Assembly: GCA_018105865.1 (NCBI GenBank)
Contig: CM030833.1
Location: 28,504,140-28,568,139 of the forward strand
DNA: 64,000 nucleotides
Direction of reading: 5' to 3'
Source of the DNA: Metaphire vulgaris
Lineage: Eukaryota; Annelida; Clitellata; Crassiclitellata; Megascolecidae
The notes under the pieces were generated by a model, which saw only the letters and a program-made list of their open reading frames with translations, ran no database searches and was not told the DNA's origin. Numbering within the stretch: the first letter of the stretch is position 1; each line of letters begins with the position of its first letter. Shown piece after piece: positions 14,019 through 62,445 of the stretch. The position numbers and the translations under genes are program-made.

Positions 14019-14192
14019 CAGTGGATCTCACTTAATCGCATACCGCTTAATTGCATAACCTGCATAATCGCATAACATCATAAAAACCCGAACCAGTGTT
14101 TTGTGAATCAGACGTCCCGGTTATTCGCATAGCCCTGTTAATCGCATAAGCAAGGCTCGCACGGCACCTATGCAATTAAGCGGATTTCACTG
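14019..14192 (+). mobile_element. Pogo/Tigger-like MITE, copy 1
   Basis: A 174-bp element bounded by TA dinucleotides, with inverted termini cagtggatctcacttaatcgca ... ttaagcggatttcactg. The body is built of repeated 'cttaatcgcataa' phrases in both orientations. Termini of the CAGT(G)GAnnnCnCTTAAT type with a TA target duplication are characteristic of non-autonomous pogo/Tigger (Tc1-mariner) elements. It lies just 3' of the IDH3A stop, so it may be in the 3' UTR. A second copy lies inverted at 17,052. Confidence 0.85.
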
Positions 14193-14378
14193 TACTATTC
14201 TGCAGATCTACATCCAAAAGTGGTGAATATGCTTTTCATGTCACTATTTCAACACACTATTTAAATACACTGCACGAGTCAAATCTTAGACACACATTCT
14301 CTAAACAAATATTTTCAGACATTATGTCAAACTCTTCGATCTGCAGATGGAAAAAAGACGACAGACGTTCGAAGTAAT

Positions 14379-22528
<8,150 letters not shown>

Positions 22529-24241
22529 TCTTCCAACGAATCCACCGAGTATAAACCATAGAATGTAACCTATCAGCTGTGTCTTCCATTCCTCAAGGTG
22601 TCTTCAGTCAACGCAACTTAAACAGCTGTAGAAGCTCATCAGTTGTTTAGTTGCTTTCAGTAAACCTAAGCTTATCAGCAGATTTCAGCCAGCTTGAAGA
22701 TTATAAAATGTGATTTAAGTAAACCCACTGGGTTTATCAGTTGCTAAAGCTTATCAGTTGTGTTTTCAGTAAAATACTGTAACAAAATTAGGCCAAAGGA
22801 AAGAATGCCTATTTTTGGATATCCAAGTTATCTTGACAAGACTAAATCAAATGCAGGGGTCTGTAAGACATAATGCTTCAAACTTGTAATCAACGCACTA
22901 TCTTGAGATAGTGTCAGCCGCTTGGAGTGCGATTGTTGCTGGTACTGTAGCTATGTCCCAAAAATAAGTGCAATTTCTATAGCGTTGCCAGAGAGCTTGG
23001 TGCATTGCACCAGCATATTCACGAGCGCTCAAACTGGGTAAAATCCATAGTTTGTAAGCCGTAGTGGTCAATGTTGTAGATCCAGGTAGGCTGTCACAGC
23101 AAAGTACCCGTATTTTATGGAATATAACAAAAAATAGGTTTTGAGTGAACCATTATTGTTTCACTAATCATCTTTTAGTATAACCACGAAAAATTAATAA
23201 TCAATGCTAGATGCCAGATACCCAATCCATAAGCTTCCTTGCTGAAATGATTTCGTGGAGATTTCAGATGAACCATCAACTACTGTACATATTGGCAATT
23301 GGCCAGATTAAAGGCAAACGCAATATATTAATTAGTGTATAATTTACCACGACTTTTATTTTACCAGATCTGAAGTGCTTTGCACATTCTACTAAATCTA
23401 AAACAAATTATCTCGCATCTGATTTTTCCAGTGAAGTAAGCCTGAATCCTATGCCATAAATATGCAAAGCAACATACACAAAAACTTATGTACAGAGACC
23501 TATATTCAAGATTCATTTATTGTATTTAACAGTATTCAACTTCATAGACAAATATTGCAAATCAACTTACAAACGTAAATATTATAGTAGGACCATGTAA
23601 ATAATAATAATTCGTATAATAACTGGACACATGCACTAGAATAACAAACGATAAGAGACATTCACAAAGCACATTGTACGATGCCAATCCAGTTATAATA
23701 TATAATGAGTATTAATCCCAGTTTGATAACAAAGTCAATTAGATTCATTGCTTGTTAAAAATACTGCAAAAGTGTGACCTCTATAGAGATATCGAACTTA
23801 GTAACGTAGTACAATAGAGACAAAAACACTGAAACACTAACATGTCAAAACAGAATTTACAAACTGCTTTTAGACTAACTTTATCACTTCATAAGATGCT
23901 CCCAATTTAAATTTACCGTACTAAGCCCATTACAATCAATATTAAAATAAACCAACTAAGTATTCATTTCCAAATATATAGAATATGGTCATCCCACAAT
24001 TACTAAAAGAACAACCATATTGAACCCAGCAAATCACTTGAGTAAGGCATATGCTTTGTGCTGAGTTAAACGGGGTCATGACACATTTCTAAGAGCTAAT
24101 TATCAGTGACATTATAGGGTTATTCTTTACATAACTTGTACACTTTTAAGCAAACCTGCAGGTTGCTAATAGTTTTGGTTCAGATACTGTAAAATAAAGT
24201 GCTTGGGTAATGATACTGTTGTTCACAGTTGCAATTATATA
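22529..24241. other. IDH3A upstream / ZNRF3-like downstream spacer
   Basis: Should contain the IDH3A promoter and 5' UTR next to 22,528; no core element could be fixed. At about 22,960-23,110 a phrase 'atttctatagcgttgcc...ggtgcattgcaccagcatattcacgagc' matches the LINE 3' end at about 33,640-33,700. Otherwise I see nothing specific. Confidence 0.5.
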
Positions 24242-24415
24242 CAGGGTGTGATTTGTGACCTGGAGCAGTGGGGGGGGATATATCAAGCTTGGGGGATGTA
24301 GTTGTTGGGGAAGTGTAGCTGTGGGGGGGTGTAGTGGTGGGGGGATGTAGCAGTATAGGGGATGCAGTTTGGCAGTGGGGTGGAATCCCCCTTCCCCCCT
24401 ACAAATCGCACCCTG
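24242..24415. mobile_element. hAT-like MITE (174 bp)
   Basis: Termini cagggtgtgatttgt / acaaatcgcaccctg (CAGNG-type inverted repeat) with a perfect 8-bp target duplication attatata (24,234-24,241 and 24,416-24,423). The interior is made of G-rich 'gggggatgtag' repeats. Both the CAGNG end and the 8-bp duplication point to hAT. Located just 3' of the ZNRF3-like stop codon. Confidence 0.88.
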
Positions 24416-24508
24416 ATTATATAGAAATTTGAACATACAGTAATATGAGTTATAAAAGTAAAAGAATAAATATTTTGAATTGCACTAATATATTATAATC
24501 ACATTTCG

Positions 24509-34389
<9,881 letters not shown>

Positions 34390-34724
34390 GGTCCTCCTCC
34401 TTCGAGACACCGGCGCCCTGTGCGCTGGACTTTCATCGTCCGAACGGCGAATACTCGGTCGGCAATATGACGCAAAAGCACCATTCGGATCAAAGAAACG
34501 TTTGTCTCTGAACGAACTGCTACGAACACTGAACAGCGATATCACGATGCTAATGAAGTTTACGAGAAAGTCTCTGGACATAATACGACTAGACTACGAA
34601 CAGGCTCCAGACCAACACCACGTGACCGATTTGTGAATAAACACAGAGGTAACCAATGACACCGCAGGTTACATGAATAGTAATTAGACGTAGATGCTGT
34701 TAGTTCATTGACATATCGTCAATG

Positions 34725-35160
34725 TGTAAGTAGTAAAGTAAAATCTCGTGGAAATCTATAGCGCCTTGGAGAGCAGCACAACAGTAGCTGCTTATTCTTA
34801 GACGCTCAGCCTCTCTTAAAATAGCCATGGGGAAGGTATGTTATCAGCCAGGCAATAGTCAACGTCCAAAGGGCAGTGAGGCTAGGTTGTTACAGCTATG
34901 GAGGATATGATTTTAGAACAAGTTTATTAGTTTATTTTAATTTATTTATTATGTGTTAGTTGGACCCAACAAATCTAATCTAAAACTTCTATAGCGCCAC
35001 CTCATAATGCACAGGAGCATCAACCGATGGCACACCAAATCCAAATAATATAATTAAAGATCTAGGTCAAATCCAGGGTATCCGGCCAGGCAAATGGGTG
35101 AGTCTATGGTGGATAAGCCAGGTCAAAAAGATAGGTTTTTAATCTTTTTCTAAAAACCTG
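34725..35160 (+). mobile_element. LINE 3'-end fragments upstream of the ZNRF3-like gene
   Basis: Two pieces: 34,728-34,830 ('aagtaaaatctcgtggaaatctatagcgcc...gtagctgcttattct', matching 39,398-39,482) and 34,984-35,160 ('aacttctatagcgccacctcataatgca...aaccgatggcacacc', matching 26,316). They occupy the region between the ZNRF3-like start and the HPF1 stop, where I see no gene. Confidence 0.6.
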
Positions 35161-35406
35161 TAATGACCTAACATCGTCCATTTATCAAATTTAAGTTTAT
35201 ATTTACTCATTACTATACGCTTTGTTTAATTCATAATTTACATTACAATGAAATGAAAATCTGTACAGTCTATGATTTCCTTGCTTTTTTTCTTCTGTTT
35301 TGTTCTAATAAGTCTTATCACTACCATTATTATAAAATAACTTTGCGAATCAATGCCACTCTAGACTAGTCTCTAGTAAACATCCCTACAACAAAAACAT
35401 CTATTT

Positions 35407-39278
<3,872 letters not shown>

Positions 39279-39394
39279 TGTCTTAACAACGGGGAGCCAA
39301 TAGCCACGAGGATCTTAATGCAGACCGTCGTGAAATCTGGGATTGTGCCGGGCGCTTGGTGCGCTGACAATAATATTATATTAGTATGCGTTGT

Positions 39395-39482
39395 TAAGTA
39401 AGTAAGTAAGTAAAATCTCGTAAACTTATACAGCGCCCCGATGAGCAGTACAGTAGTAGCTGCTTATTCCTGTGCGCTTAAT
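39395..39482 (+). mobile_element. LINE 3'-end fragment with (TAAG)n tail
   Basis: 'taagtaagtaagtaagtaaaatctcgtaaacttatacagcgcc...gtagctgcttattcctgtgcgctta' matches 34,728-34,830. On the minus strand it ends in a (TTAC)n tail. Confidence 0.65.
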
Positions 39483-39483
39483 C

Positions 39484-39606
39484 TTTTATGTTCTTCTGTG
39501 CCTCCTGATATAGTGCAACTAGGAACTGATGCAGGTGATGGACTATCACCAGTTCACCACTCAGAACTGTTTCTTTGATTATAGCCTTATTGGATTCATC
39601 ATTTAT
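39484..39606 (-). pseudogene. Partial duplicate of HPF1 exon 2
   Basis: This stretch repeats the interior of HPF1 exon 2 (about 38,105-38,225), e.g. 'tatgttcttctgtg', 'gatgcaggtgatggactatcacc', 'cactcagaactgtttcttt' and 'gccttattggattcatcattt'. It carries scattered substitutions and a short insertion ('agttcacc'). It starts and stops inside the exon, so no splice sites are copied. It lies about 200 bp upstream of the HPF1 start codon, between a LINE tail and a hAT-like MITE relic. Non-functional as an exon. Confidence 0.85.
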
Positions 39607-39650
39607 TGGCGACATGAACCAGAGAAGTGGTTTCATCTACGAATCTCAAT

Positions 39651-39851
39651 ATTTAGTCTAGGCCTTCTCTGGGGGGTGGAAATTTCCCCCAAAAGTTTTA
39701 AAATCCCCCAAATTTCTATATGTTGCATTGGGGAATGGAAATTTCCCCCAACCTTTTTTTGCTTGTGTTTTTGGTGAGACAGACTTTCTCTCCCCCCCAA
39801 ACATTTCAAACTCCCCCTCCCCCAATGTCAAGGTGGCTAGAATAAGCACTA
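39651..39851 (-). mobile_element. Decayed hAT-like MITE (same family as 61,163)
   Basis: It shares with 61,163-61,477 (in inverse orientation) the left part 'tctaggccttctct...gaaatttcccccaaaagttttaaaat', the phrase 'atgttgcattgggga', and the right end 'ccaatgtcaaggtggctagaataagcac'. The left terminus has decayed and I could not read a target duplication. Confidence 0.7.
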
Positions 39852-39979
39852 CGTGAATCTGACCACCAGAAATTGTTACGTAGTAGTCTCTTACTCTGAG
39901 GTGCCTCGACTCTCTTGAAATAAAACATAAGGTGTGATACATTGGTCAGTATATCCATAAGGCAGCGGGGCGGGTTGTT

Positions 39980-40109
39980 ATGGCTACAGCGGAAACGACT
40001 TTTGAAAAGAAAGCTTTCAAGTTTAAAGCAACACTTGAAGAGATAATGCAGGAAATAAGGGAAATGAGGATTCAGAACATGTTGTTTGACCGTGTTATAG
40101 GCAGAAGAG
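39980..40109 (+). CDS. Possible first exon of a small divergent gene (hypothetical)
   Basis: An ATG opens a 43-codon frame (MATAETTFEKKAFKFKATLE then EIMQEIREMRIQNMLFDRVI, GRR). It is charged and likely to form a helix or coiled coil, and it ends at a good donor (agaagag|gtaagc). A GC-rich stretch precedes it. It points away from HPF1, 0.7 kb from the HPF1 start, as in a divergent promoter pair. I do not recognise the family. One possible terminal exon begins at 40,821 (ttatag|attcacaaacag) and would add nine codons before a stop, giving about 52 aa. The continuation is a guess. Confidence 0.4.
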
Positions 40110-42027
40110 GTAAGCAGGAATTGAGTTACACAAGTTCTGATGCAGAACTAATAGTATAAATTAATGTTAACAGGCACATTTAAATAAAGCATTGTTATTA
40201 GCACGCAATAAAGAATATTGCATGCTAAGTATCTAAAATCCGTGTAAACAATTATGTCATAATATTTTGTATTCTGTGTTCTGTACTAAGAAGTCTGCTT
40301 GAAATATTTAACACATACACGTACATGCCTTGCATCTTAAACTCAAAACTACAGTGTAAATCAGTCCTCCATTTGCACGAACTGTTAATGTTTTCATGTA
40401 CAACATATAACAACAGCACTACGGTAATTCTAAGCCATTAGTTTTAATAATTCTAGGTTTTAAACATTATACACTGTACGAACATAACACATTTAGGCAA
40501 TATCTATTTAAAATGAGAAAGCTGTACTGCACAAATGAATGTACAATCAGAAACAAGGACATCAGACTGGTAAAACATGTGCTGGGAGGCATTGCAAATT
40601 TTAATATTGAATGTAAATGCAAAAATTGTTTAAAAAACCAAAAGCTTCTGTTTGTCAATGCTACCTTCAAAACTTGCTTGCAAACTGCTTCAATAATTAC
40701 AGTGGCAACAGCACCACACAAAATGACATCACACAAGCAAGTAAGACTGTACACTTGAATCCAATAAGGTTAAAACCACTGAATAAAATTTTGTCTGTAT
40801 ACAATTTATTGAAATTATAGATTCACAAACAGGGATAAGCACCACATAATCATCTCTGACAATCCAAATACTCCTAAATATTGACTCAGCGGTGGCAAAA
40901 GCTGCTATTGAAGATGTGGCCATGCTACGACCGCTAATAGTTTTTACTTCAAATCAACAAAGCTTGTTCAAATTAGGTGCATTCCTGTCATTCACCACAC
41001 GACGAGTACAAAAGCCCAATTCCTTTTGATGAATTGCTTCAATGAAATTATGAATCAACAACAGACCGCCTCACGTACGAATCAACGTCATTTTCAAATT
41101 CTTTGCCTAGCATCAAAATATAAAATATCTTTCCTTCCTTTCCCCTGACACAAACAGCTCAATAGTTGAAGCAAATCAAGCAGAATTCACACAAGGTGAA
41201 TGATCCTTTCATAGCAAACTGGAAATCAAAGGATGAAAAATGAACAGTACAAATATATTTTTGATGTATACAAATAATAAAGTCTGATTTATAACACAAG
41301 GAGTACATGGTATTCCAAGACGCACAGAGAGCATTCGAGCATATCATTCAATGTTATCGTCCACAAAAGCATTTAATTATATTACAGACAATGCCATATA
41401 TCATAACGAAAATGACACCAAAACATATGTTTGCAAAGAATACATATTCCTCAAAGGTTACATATCTCATACGTAATTGATGTCTAACATATCTAAAAAG
41501 ATCATACCCATACGAGTACACTGTTAAAAAACATTGTCATATACTGACTCATAAATGGCAAATGGCCGATATGGCAGAGACGTATTTTCAGAAAAATTGA
41601 AGATTCTAAAACTTATTTCATCCACAGAACAACTTGTTTTATATAAAGTTGACAGAAACAGTGATGCATACTTTAGTGCACTTCACAATCAACACGACCT
41701 CTGCAAGGGACTGACACCACGGTGCCATTAACCCTTGATCAACGTGATCTGTATAACCAACAGGTTATGAATATCGGTTTACGGGCAAAAGGGTTAAGAA
41801 AACAACCATGCCCCACTCTGAAGGGCTGACTGGCGCTATGATGACTGGCATGCAACATTTTCCTGCCACGGGTCACCAAATGAGTCCTTGAAACCTCCAC
41901 GGGCCACAACAAGTCTGATGACTAATACAGCATCAGAAAAAAAGCAAACTGAAGATAAAGTCTATTATGAATAAGGTAGAGTAAAAGATATGAGAAGATA
42001 GACATATGGCAAACTATAATTACTGTA
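40110..42027. other. Spacer downstream of the CLC gene
   Basis: AT-rich, no exon found with confidence. The open frame at about 40,840-41,028 (plus strand) has no clear splice partners. The 3' UTR of the minus-strand CLC gene should extend into the right part. At 41,728-41,797 a 70-bp TTAA...TTAA element (TTAACCCTTG ... AAAAGGGTTAA) resembles the 80-bp mini-elements at its ends only. Confidence 0.45.
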
Positions 42028-42202
42028 TAGTAGAACCTCGTTATATCAAACTCGCATATATCGAAATCACGTTTATATCGAAGTTTGAGCGCCGGTCCTG
42101 CCAAAACAGTGTTAATGATACAGGAATCGGATATATCGAACCTCGGATATATCGAAGTATTTATCACGGTCCCTTGAACTTCGATATAATGAAGTTCTAC
42201 TG
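42028..42202. mobile_element. Tigger/pogo-like MITE (175 bp)
   Basis: TA-flanked, with inverted termini tagtagaacctcgttatatc ... gatataatgaagttctactg and internal 'tatcgaa' repeats. The CAGTAGAACCTCG-type end is characteristic of Tigger/pogo. It is a different subfamily from the 14,019/17,052 pair. Confidence 0.85.
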
Positions 42203-43166
42203 TAGTTTCAACTAATGATGAACATCATCCATAGGAACACAAAAGCAATCTAAGAAACCTACAGAAAATATTGAACACAACGATTAGTATTGTGAGAATC
42301 ATCAGTCACTGGAAAATACTGGGGGATGACTGTTAACTCAAAATGTGGCTGCATCCTTTTTTGCCACAATCATAAAAGAGGAATTTGAACACTGGTCAGA
42401 AAGTGAGTGACAACTACTGCGGTTTTTTCACCAGCATCTGCACTGCTGCAACTGGCACCTGGCAAGTAAAACGGATAACGTGGGGCAATCCCAATATTTG
42501 TTGATGTTTCGAGACTCGGTGTCAGGAAAACCATCAATGAACTTATTTTAACAATGAAAAGTCATAGAAATTTTGTTTTTGCTGCTTGATTTCACGGGCC
42601 AGATTACGATTTCACCACAAGTTGGATACAGCCTGTAGGCAGGATGTTGTGCACCACTGCACCACTTTTTTTGCGTGTAGATGACATGCTTTGAAATATT
42701 ACCATGTTCATAACTCAAGATTTTGTAGGTGCAGAAAAATGACTTAAACTGGAGAGATAAATATTGCTAAACACTTCTGTTTATATGAAGATATAGTGAT
42801 AATCATGTATTTATATATATATGCCTTTTTATTACGGTATTTTTATGGTAAACCATAGTAATCACAATCACATAAATAAACCAAGCTTCAATAATGGAAT
42901 AAATACAATGATCAATAGTATTACACCAAATGCATCTATGCAGACAGATCACAAAGTGATTAACATCTATGCAGTTGTCAAGCAACAGTAACAGGTGTTT
43001 CGCCCAGAGTCTCACCCATCACCCCGTGGTCATCACCAATTCAAACACTTGGCACCATCCGAGAAAGTGTACACCCAGTGTGAGTATCTGCAAAATCAGA
43101 TCTGATGCACGTGTTACCGCCGCTGGAGAGAGATGGTTAAATGACACCAGCGCAGGGAACTGGGAG

Positions 43167-57615
<14,449 letters not shown>

Positions 57616-58336
57616 TGAACAGAACAGAACTCAACTGAAAAGACAAAAGCAGCACTTTAATGCAAAACATAGAGCAGAGGTAAATGGTCTTTCAAAATCA
57701 GCAGTTAAAAAGCAAGTTTATTTCCTTAGAACTAAATAAATCTGTCAAAAACTCTTCATTAAAAATCTGAGCCTTTAAATATCATAAGATCAAAAGTAAA
57801 TGTAATTCCCTCTTAACAATGGCAGGTTCTTTCAGATAGTCTCAACAAGCAATCAAAATATATAATAACAGCATAAAGAATGGATACTTGAATGTCCAAT
57901 ATTCAAGCCAATGCAGGTAAATTTTGGTCAAAGTGTATTTGCAAAGGATGTGACAGCAATACAGTTAAACATGCCAGAAATATTCATCAAAGTGCGGTAT
58001 TTTAGTACTTTATAGTTTATAGTTTATAGGAACGAGAGCCATCATACAAAGCATCTAAAGTGCCACAAGATACTTTCGGGACAAAGACACCAGACCTGGG
58101 TTCAGCATCTGGGCAATGAATTATGTCCTGTGTTGTATGGGGGGAGGGGCAGAATTATGGGAGCACAAAATATGCTTTACAGCTTTCAGCAGTCTGTCTT
58201 GCTGTTTGCTATCTTGCTGATCTCACTGCATTTTGACTGATCTCTTTAGCGGATGGATTTGAAGTACCGTCGATTGCCACCTTTGAGTATTTAAAATGGT
58301 GCTATAGAATCAAACCCTCATCGTCATCATCATCGT

Positions 58337-58399
58337 CGTCTTGCTTTTTCATATGCTGCACCAGAACTTTGGAACTCAATTCCAGCATCCCTCCACTAA
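58337..58399 (+). mobile_element. Non-LTR retrotransposon RT C-terminus fragment
   Basis: Translates as RLAFSYAAPELWNSIPASLH then stop, the conserved 'F..A.P.LWNSIP' tail of CR1/L2-like reverse transcriptases. It directly follows a 3'-UTR-like phrase, so two truncated copies probably abut. Confidence 0.65.
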
Positions 58400-59086
58400 A
58401 GTCTAAAATGGTCTAAACAGGGGCGTTGGTCAAATAACCATTTGTTGTTTAAAATCATTAAGTTAGGGTCCCAACTGAGCCACTCAAGGCACTGAGGGCC
58501 AGGCACTCAATAATTCCCCGGTGGAGCCGCCACTGCCATGGTCAAATTCCTGAGCCACAATTTCCTTCCATTCTTGCAACTTCACAACCCCAACCCCCAG
58601 TGAAGTGTGATGGCTTTTCAGTCTGGAACCTGATCCTAACCCTAACACTAACGCCAACTACACCATCCCTCTACTGGGGTCCGGATAACGGGAAAGAACC
58701 CATTTCTTTTCAAACAAATCATTTCCTCCATAGCTGTAACGTCCCAACCACTGGCCCTTTGGATTAAATGACCCTGCACGAATGACCCCACCTTTGGCTA
58801 TAGCTATTTCATTTTAAGATTAAGCACCTATGAATAAGGAGCTACTTCGATGCTGTTTTGAAAGCACTACACAAATTAACGAGATTTCACTTACATCGTC
58901 GTCGCGCTCATCGCAACAAACAATCCACATATTTAATCCACAGGCCGTTTTATTGATTAGTCGCGTATTTCAGGCGCAAAGCCGCAAAAAATCTTACATT
59001 TGGCGTGAATAGCGAGAGAAACAAAGGCATAGTTTCACCGATTACGTGAGATTTACACAGTAAAATCTTCCATTTACGCTACTATT

Positions 59087-59087
59087 A

Positions 59088-59154
<67 letters not shown>
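59087..59154 (+). repeat. (ATT)n microsatellite
   Basis: About 22 ATT triplets between the CLC and PAICS genes. Confidence 0.95.
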
Positions 59155-59155
<1 letters not shown>

Positions 59156-60179
59156 AGTCGTACTTCGGTCATGTTGTCGATGTTTCGGCAATTCTGATTG
59201 GCTGTAGGATCAACGCACAGGACTTACGTTATCCTTGGTCGTCTCATAGACTTCTGTCTCGTCATTAACGGTTAAGCCAAGGAGTTGACGCAGTAAAGTT
59301 ACCACTTGATGATAACCGTGTAATTGCCAGCACTACCTTGAGTTTAGGCCAGCCGCTTGGTGCGCTACCAAAATATTGTAGACTACTTTAGGAAAAATAT
59401 ATATTCCTACCAACCGCTACATTATTTGACCAATCAGCAGCGAGTTTGACCACCACAATGTATTACTGTACCTCACCGAGCTAGACTGCTACAGTTCATT
59501 ACCCACCCTGCAGACAATGATCTCAAGTTCTCAACTGATTCTAATCTAATTTCTGCTAATCAGCAGGCATTGACAATTTTGTCACACAACACTCCAAAAT
59601 ATCTAAGCGTTTCTACTAAGATGATGCCATTTTCATAAGATGTTAATTGAAGCATACTCAGTACATCCAGAATTTTGCAGCATGTAAGACATAAGCAATG
59701 TCGAGTATTTCCGGGAACAAACTGCCCAACGGTCACAAATGTACCCCCACCCTTCTAGATGAGGTAGCCAACTACAGTACTGTACAAACTTGGGTTGTCT
59801 AAACCCATTTTCATGGTCAAAATTTCTAGAACAATTAATTGTCACATCTACTTTTTAAAATCAAACATTAAATACTGTACTGAAATGTGATCCAGTGTTA
59901 TATTGGGGCACTAAAAATTTGACTAAGACACGATTTCAAGAGCTTATACTTCATCACAATATAATACAAAACATGAACAAGTTCTGCAATAAAGACATTT
60001 AAAACTAAGCAAATAATCCCAACCAGTCATTGATACTAAAAAAGCAACTTCAAACCAGTATTTAGCAATTTCACTTATAAACTGAAATTTAAAAAATGAC
60101 CAATAATGAAATGACAATCTTCAGGAATCACAATTTATCAGATCCTTCTGTTCATTTAGCAAGTTAATCAGGAGGTAGT

Positions 60180-62367
60180 TTAGTTGCAGCAGGCACTATC
60201 GTCACGTCTCAGTCCAATCCACGTGTTTAATTGAAATGCACGAAGTTTGCTCCAGACGACATGATCACCGACAGCAAAGATCTGTGCTGCTTGAAGAGCT
60301 GCAGCTTCAGGAGACAGGACAGTGGAGCAACCAAGACCTGAAACAGACCAACAAAACATAAAACACGAAAAAATCATCGATCTGTCAAATCCACATAGCA
60401 TACAAGTTGAGCAAAAATGTCAGCAGCACAACATGAACATACAACACTCTGTATAAAACATTTAATTTATTCAACTAAACCACGTACCTGATGGCAGCCT
60501 GACACTTGACCAGAGATCATGTGGACCCCATTCACCTGATAAAGGTGGACAGTTTATGACAGGGCAAGTGGCACTTCCAGAAACAACCGGTCCAAGACCG
60601 TTGCTCCGTCCAGCAACGGCCACAAAAACCGTGGGAATGCCATCACCTGAAATTTTAAAAACTTAAGTTTAAATCAAAGCAATTCCTTCTTTGCAGCACA
60701 AATAATTTTACACATCCTAAAACCAACAGCAGAGAAGAAACTAGAGTCCTACGATCACTTAGAAAGACTATAGAATGATGCCTTAAGAAGTTTTAATTAA
60801 ATCTCAAGTCTGGCAAATGCTATTACAGAAAGTACAGTATCACATTTATCAAACAGTGAGAAAGAAGCTTGCCTTCATATTCAGCCACAATCTTGAGTGT
60901 TGAGTCAGGACCTTTGTGCGCCGAAGTCACACGCAGAACACATGCGATGCCAAAGACGAGGCATTGTTTTTGTATCTTTTTACCAAATTCTTTGTCCGAT
61001 GATGAACCCATTAACACTACAACACGTCCTTTAGGCTTCTGCACCACAAGCTGAAAAAACATAATTCAAATTAATGAATGTAGGAAATAGTTAAAATCAC
61101 CATTCAATTCTCATTTATATTGATTTGCATCACATTATAGGTAATTATTATTATTCAACAGTCAGTGTTTATTCTAGCCACCTTGACATTGGGGGATTTT
61201 GAAATGTTTGGAGGGGGGGACAAGGTCTGAGTCTCCAAAAACCTTGACAAGCAAAAAATGGTCATCCTTCCTAATATATTTTACCCTTCTCAAATGCCCT
61301 GGCAACCAAAAAATTGCCATCCTTACATTTTACCCTCTCCAAAAAAGCCCCACGTCATCACAATTTTGGGCGGGAATTTCCATCCCCCATGCAACATTTA
61401 AAAAAACATTTTTGGGGAGAAAAAATTTTAAAACTTTAGGGGGGAAATTCCCTAGAGAACGCCTAGAATAAACACTGTTCAACAGTAAAATCTAATAAAG
61501 CATAGAAACAACATGCAGGAAACTTGCACTGAAAGAATGTCACCTACACAATTTGTGTCTGACAAAAATTTTGATATTAATATACCGGTATTCACTTTGT
61601 GAGTGTAAGCATAAAATAAGAAATACAATATTATATTTAATACTTAAAATTTACCACAACCATAATGAAAACCAACCAGTTTCACTTTTTCTCCGATCCA
61701 GGCAAAGTTCTTTTTCACTATCTCTAGAGCTTCTGGAGTCACCTCAGCCAACTCCCTATACACCTGTTTGTCCTTCATCAACCGCCGGTCGCCAGATGGC
61801 CACAAACGCCATGAGTCAGAATCAATGATGTCAGCAAGAATAATCTCCTCTAAAAACAAAATTGTCCTCAAAGTTATACAAACAGATAATTTCTAAAAGC
61901 ATTGGATTATTCAGTATATGTCTCTTCTCACAGAACCAAAACTGTCAAAACCATTACATTTCATTGTTGGTCCAAAAAGGGTCATCCATATAGTACATAT
62001 ACAAAAAGTTGTATTTTCAACCCACCACCACCCTGTTGCACACAGTACATCTTCATTAAACCCCCCTATGCATACGTAAAAATTAGAAACCCCTGCGTGG
62101 TGAAAATTAATTTTAGCCGTAGCCAAAAAGCATTTGTTTACTATTAAATTAAAGGATTTTAATATTTAAATAACAGTGGGAACAATAGTCGGGACCCTTT
62201 GTTTAACTGTGAGAAAGTAATTTTGTTCAAAACAAATGTTTGTGTGAATATACCAGCCTTCTAACTACAGTATTTATAAATTTGAATGTGCGTATGTACA
62301 AATTCAGTCGTGACCCCTTCCCCCCGTATGCTTCCGTACGCAAAATCGCCTAAATATATATACACGC

Positions 62368-62445
<78 letters not shown>

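Larger units (their letters stand above)
57616..60179. other. CLC upstream / PAICS downstream spacer
   Basis: Should hold the CLC 5' UTR and promoter and the PAICS 3' UTR; neither could be fixed. Visible content: a LINE 3'-UTR phrase 'taccgtcgattgccacctttgagtat' (about 58,266), an RT fragment at 58,337-58,399, a short degenerate CCTAAC run near 58,633, and an (ATT)n tract at 59,087-59,154. Confidence 0.5.

Noticed and set aside
40840..41028. Plus-strand frame containing IDSAVAKAAIEDVAMLRPLI
   Set aside because: It reads like protein but has no start, no clear splice partners and no recognisable family; not enough to call an exon.
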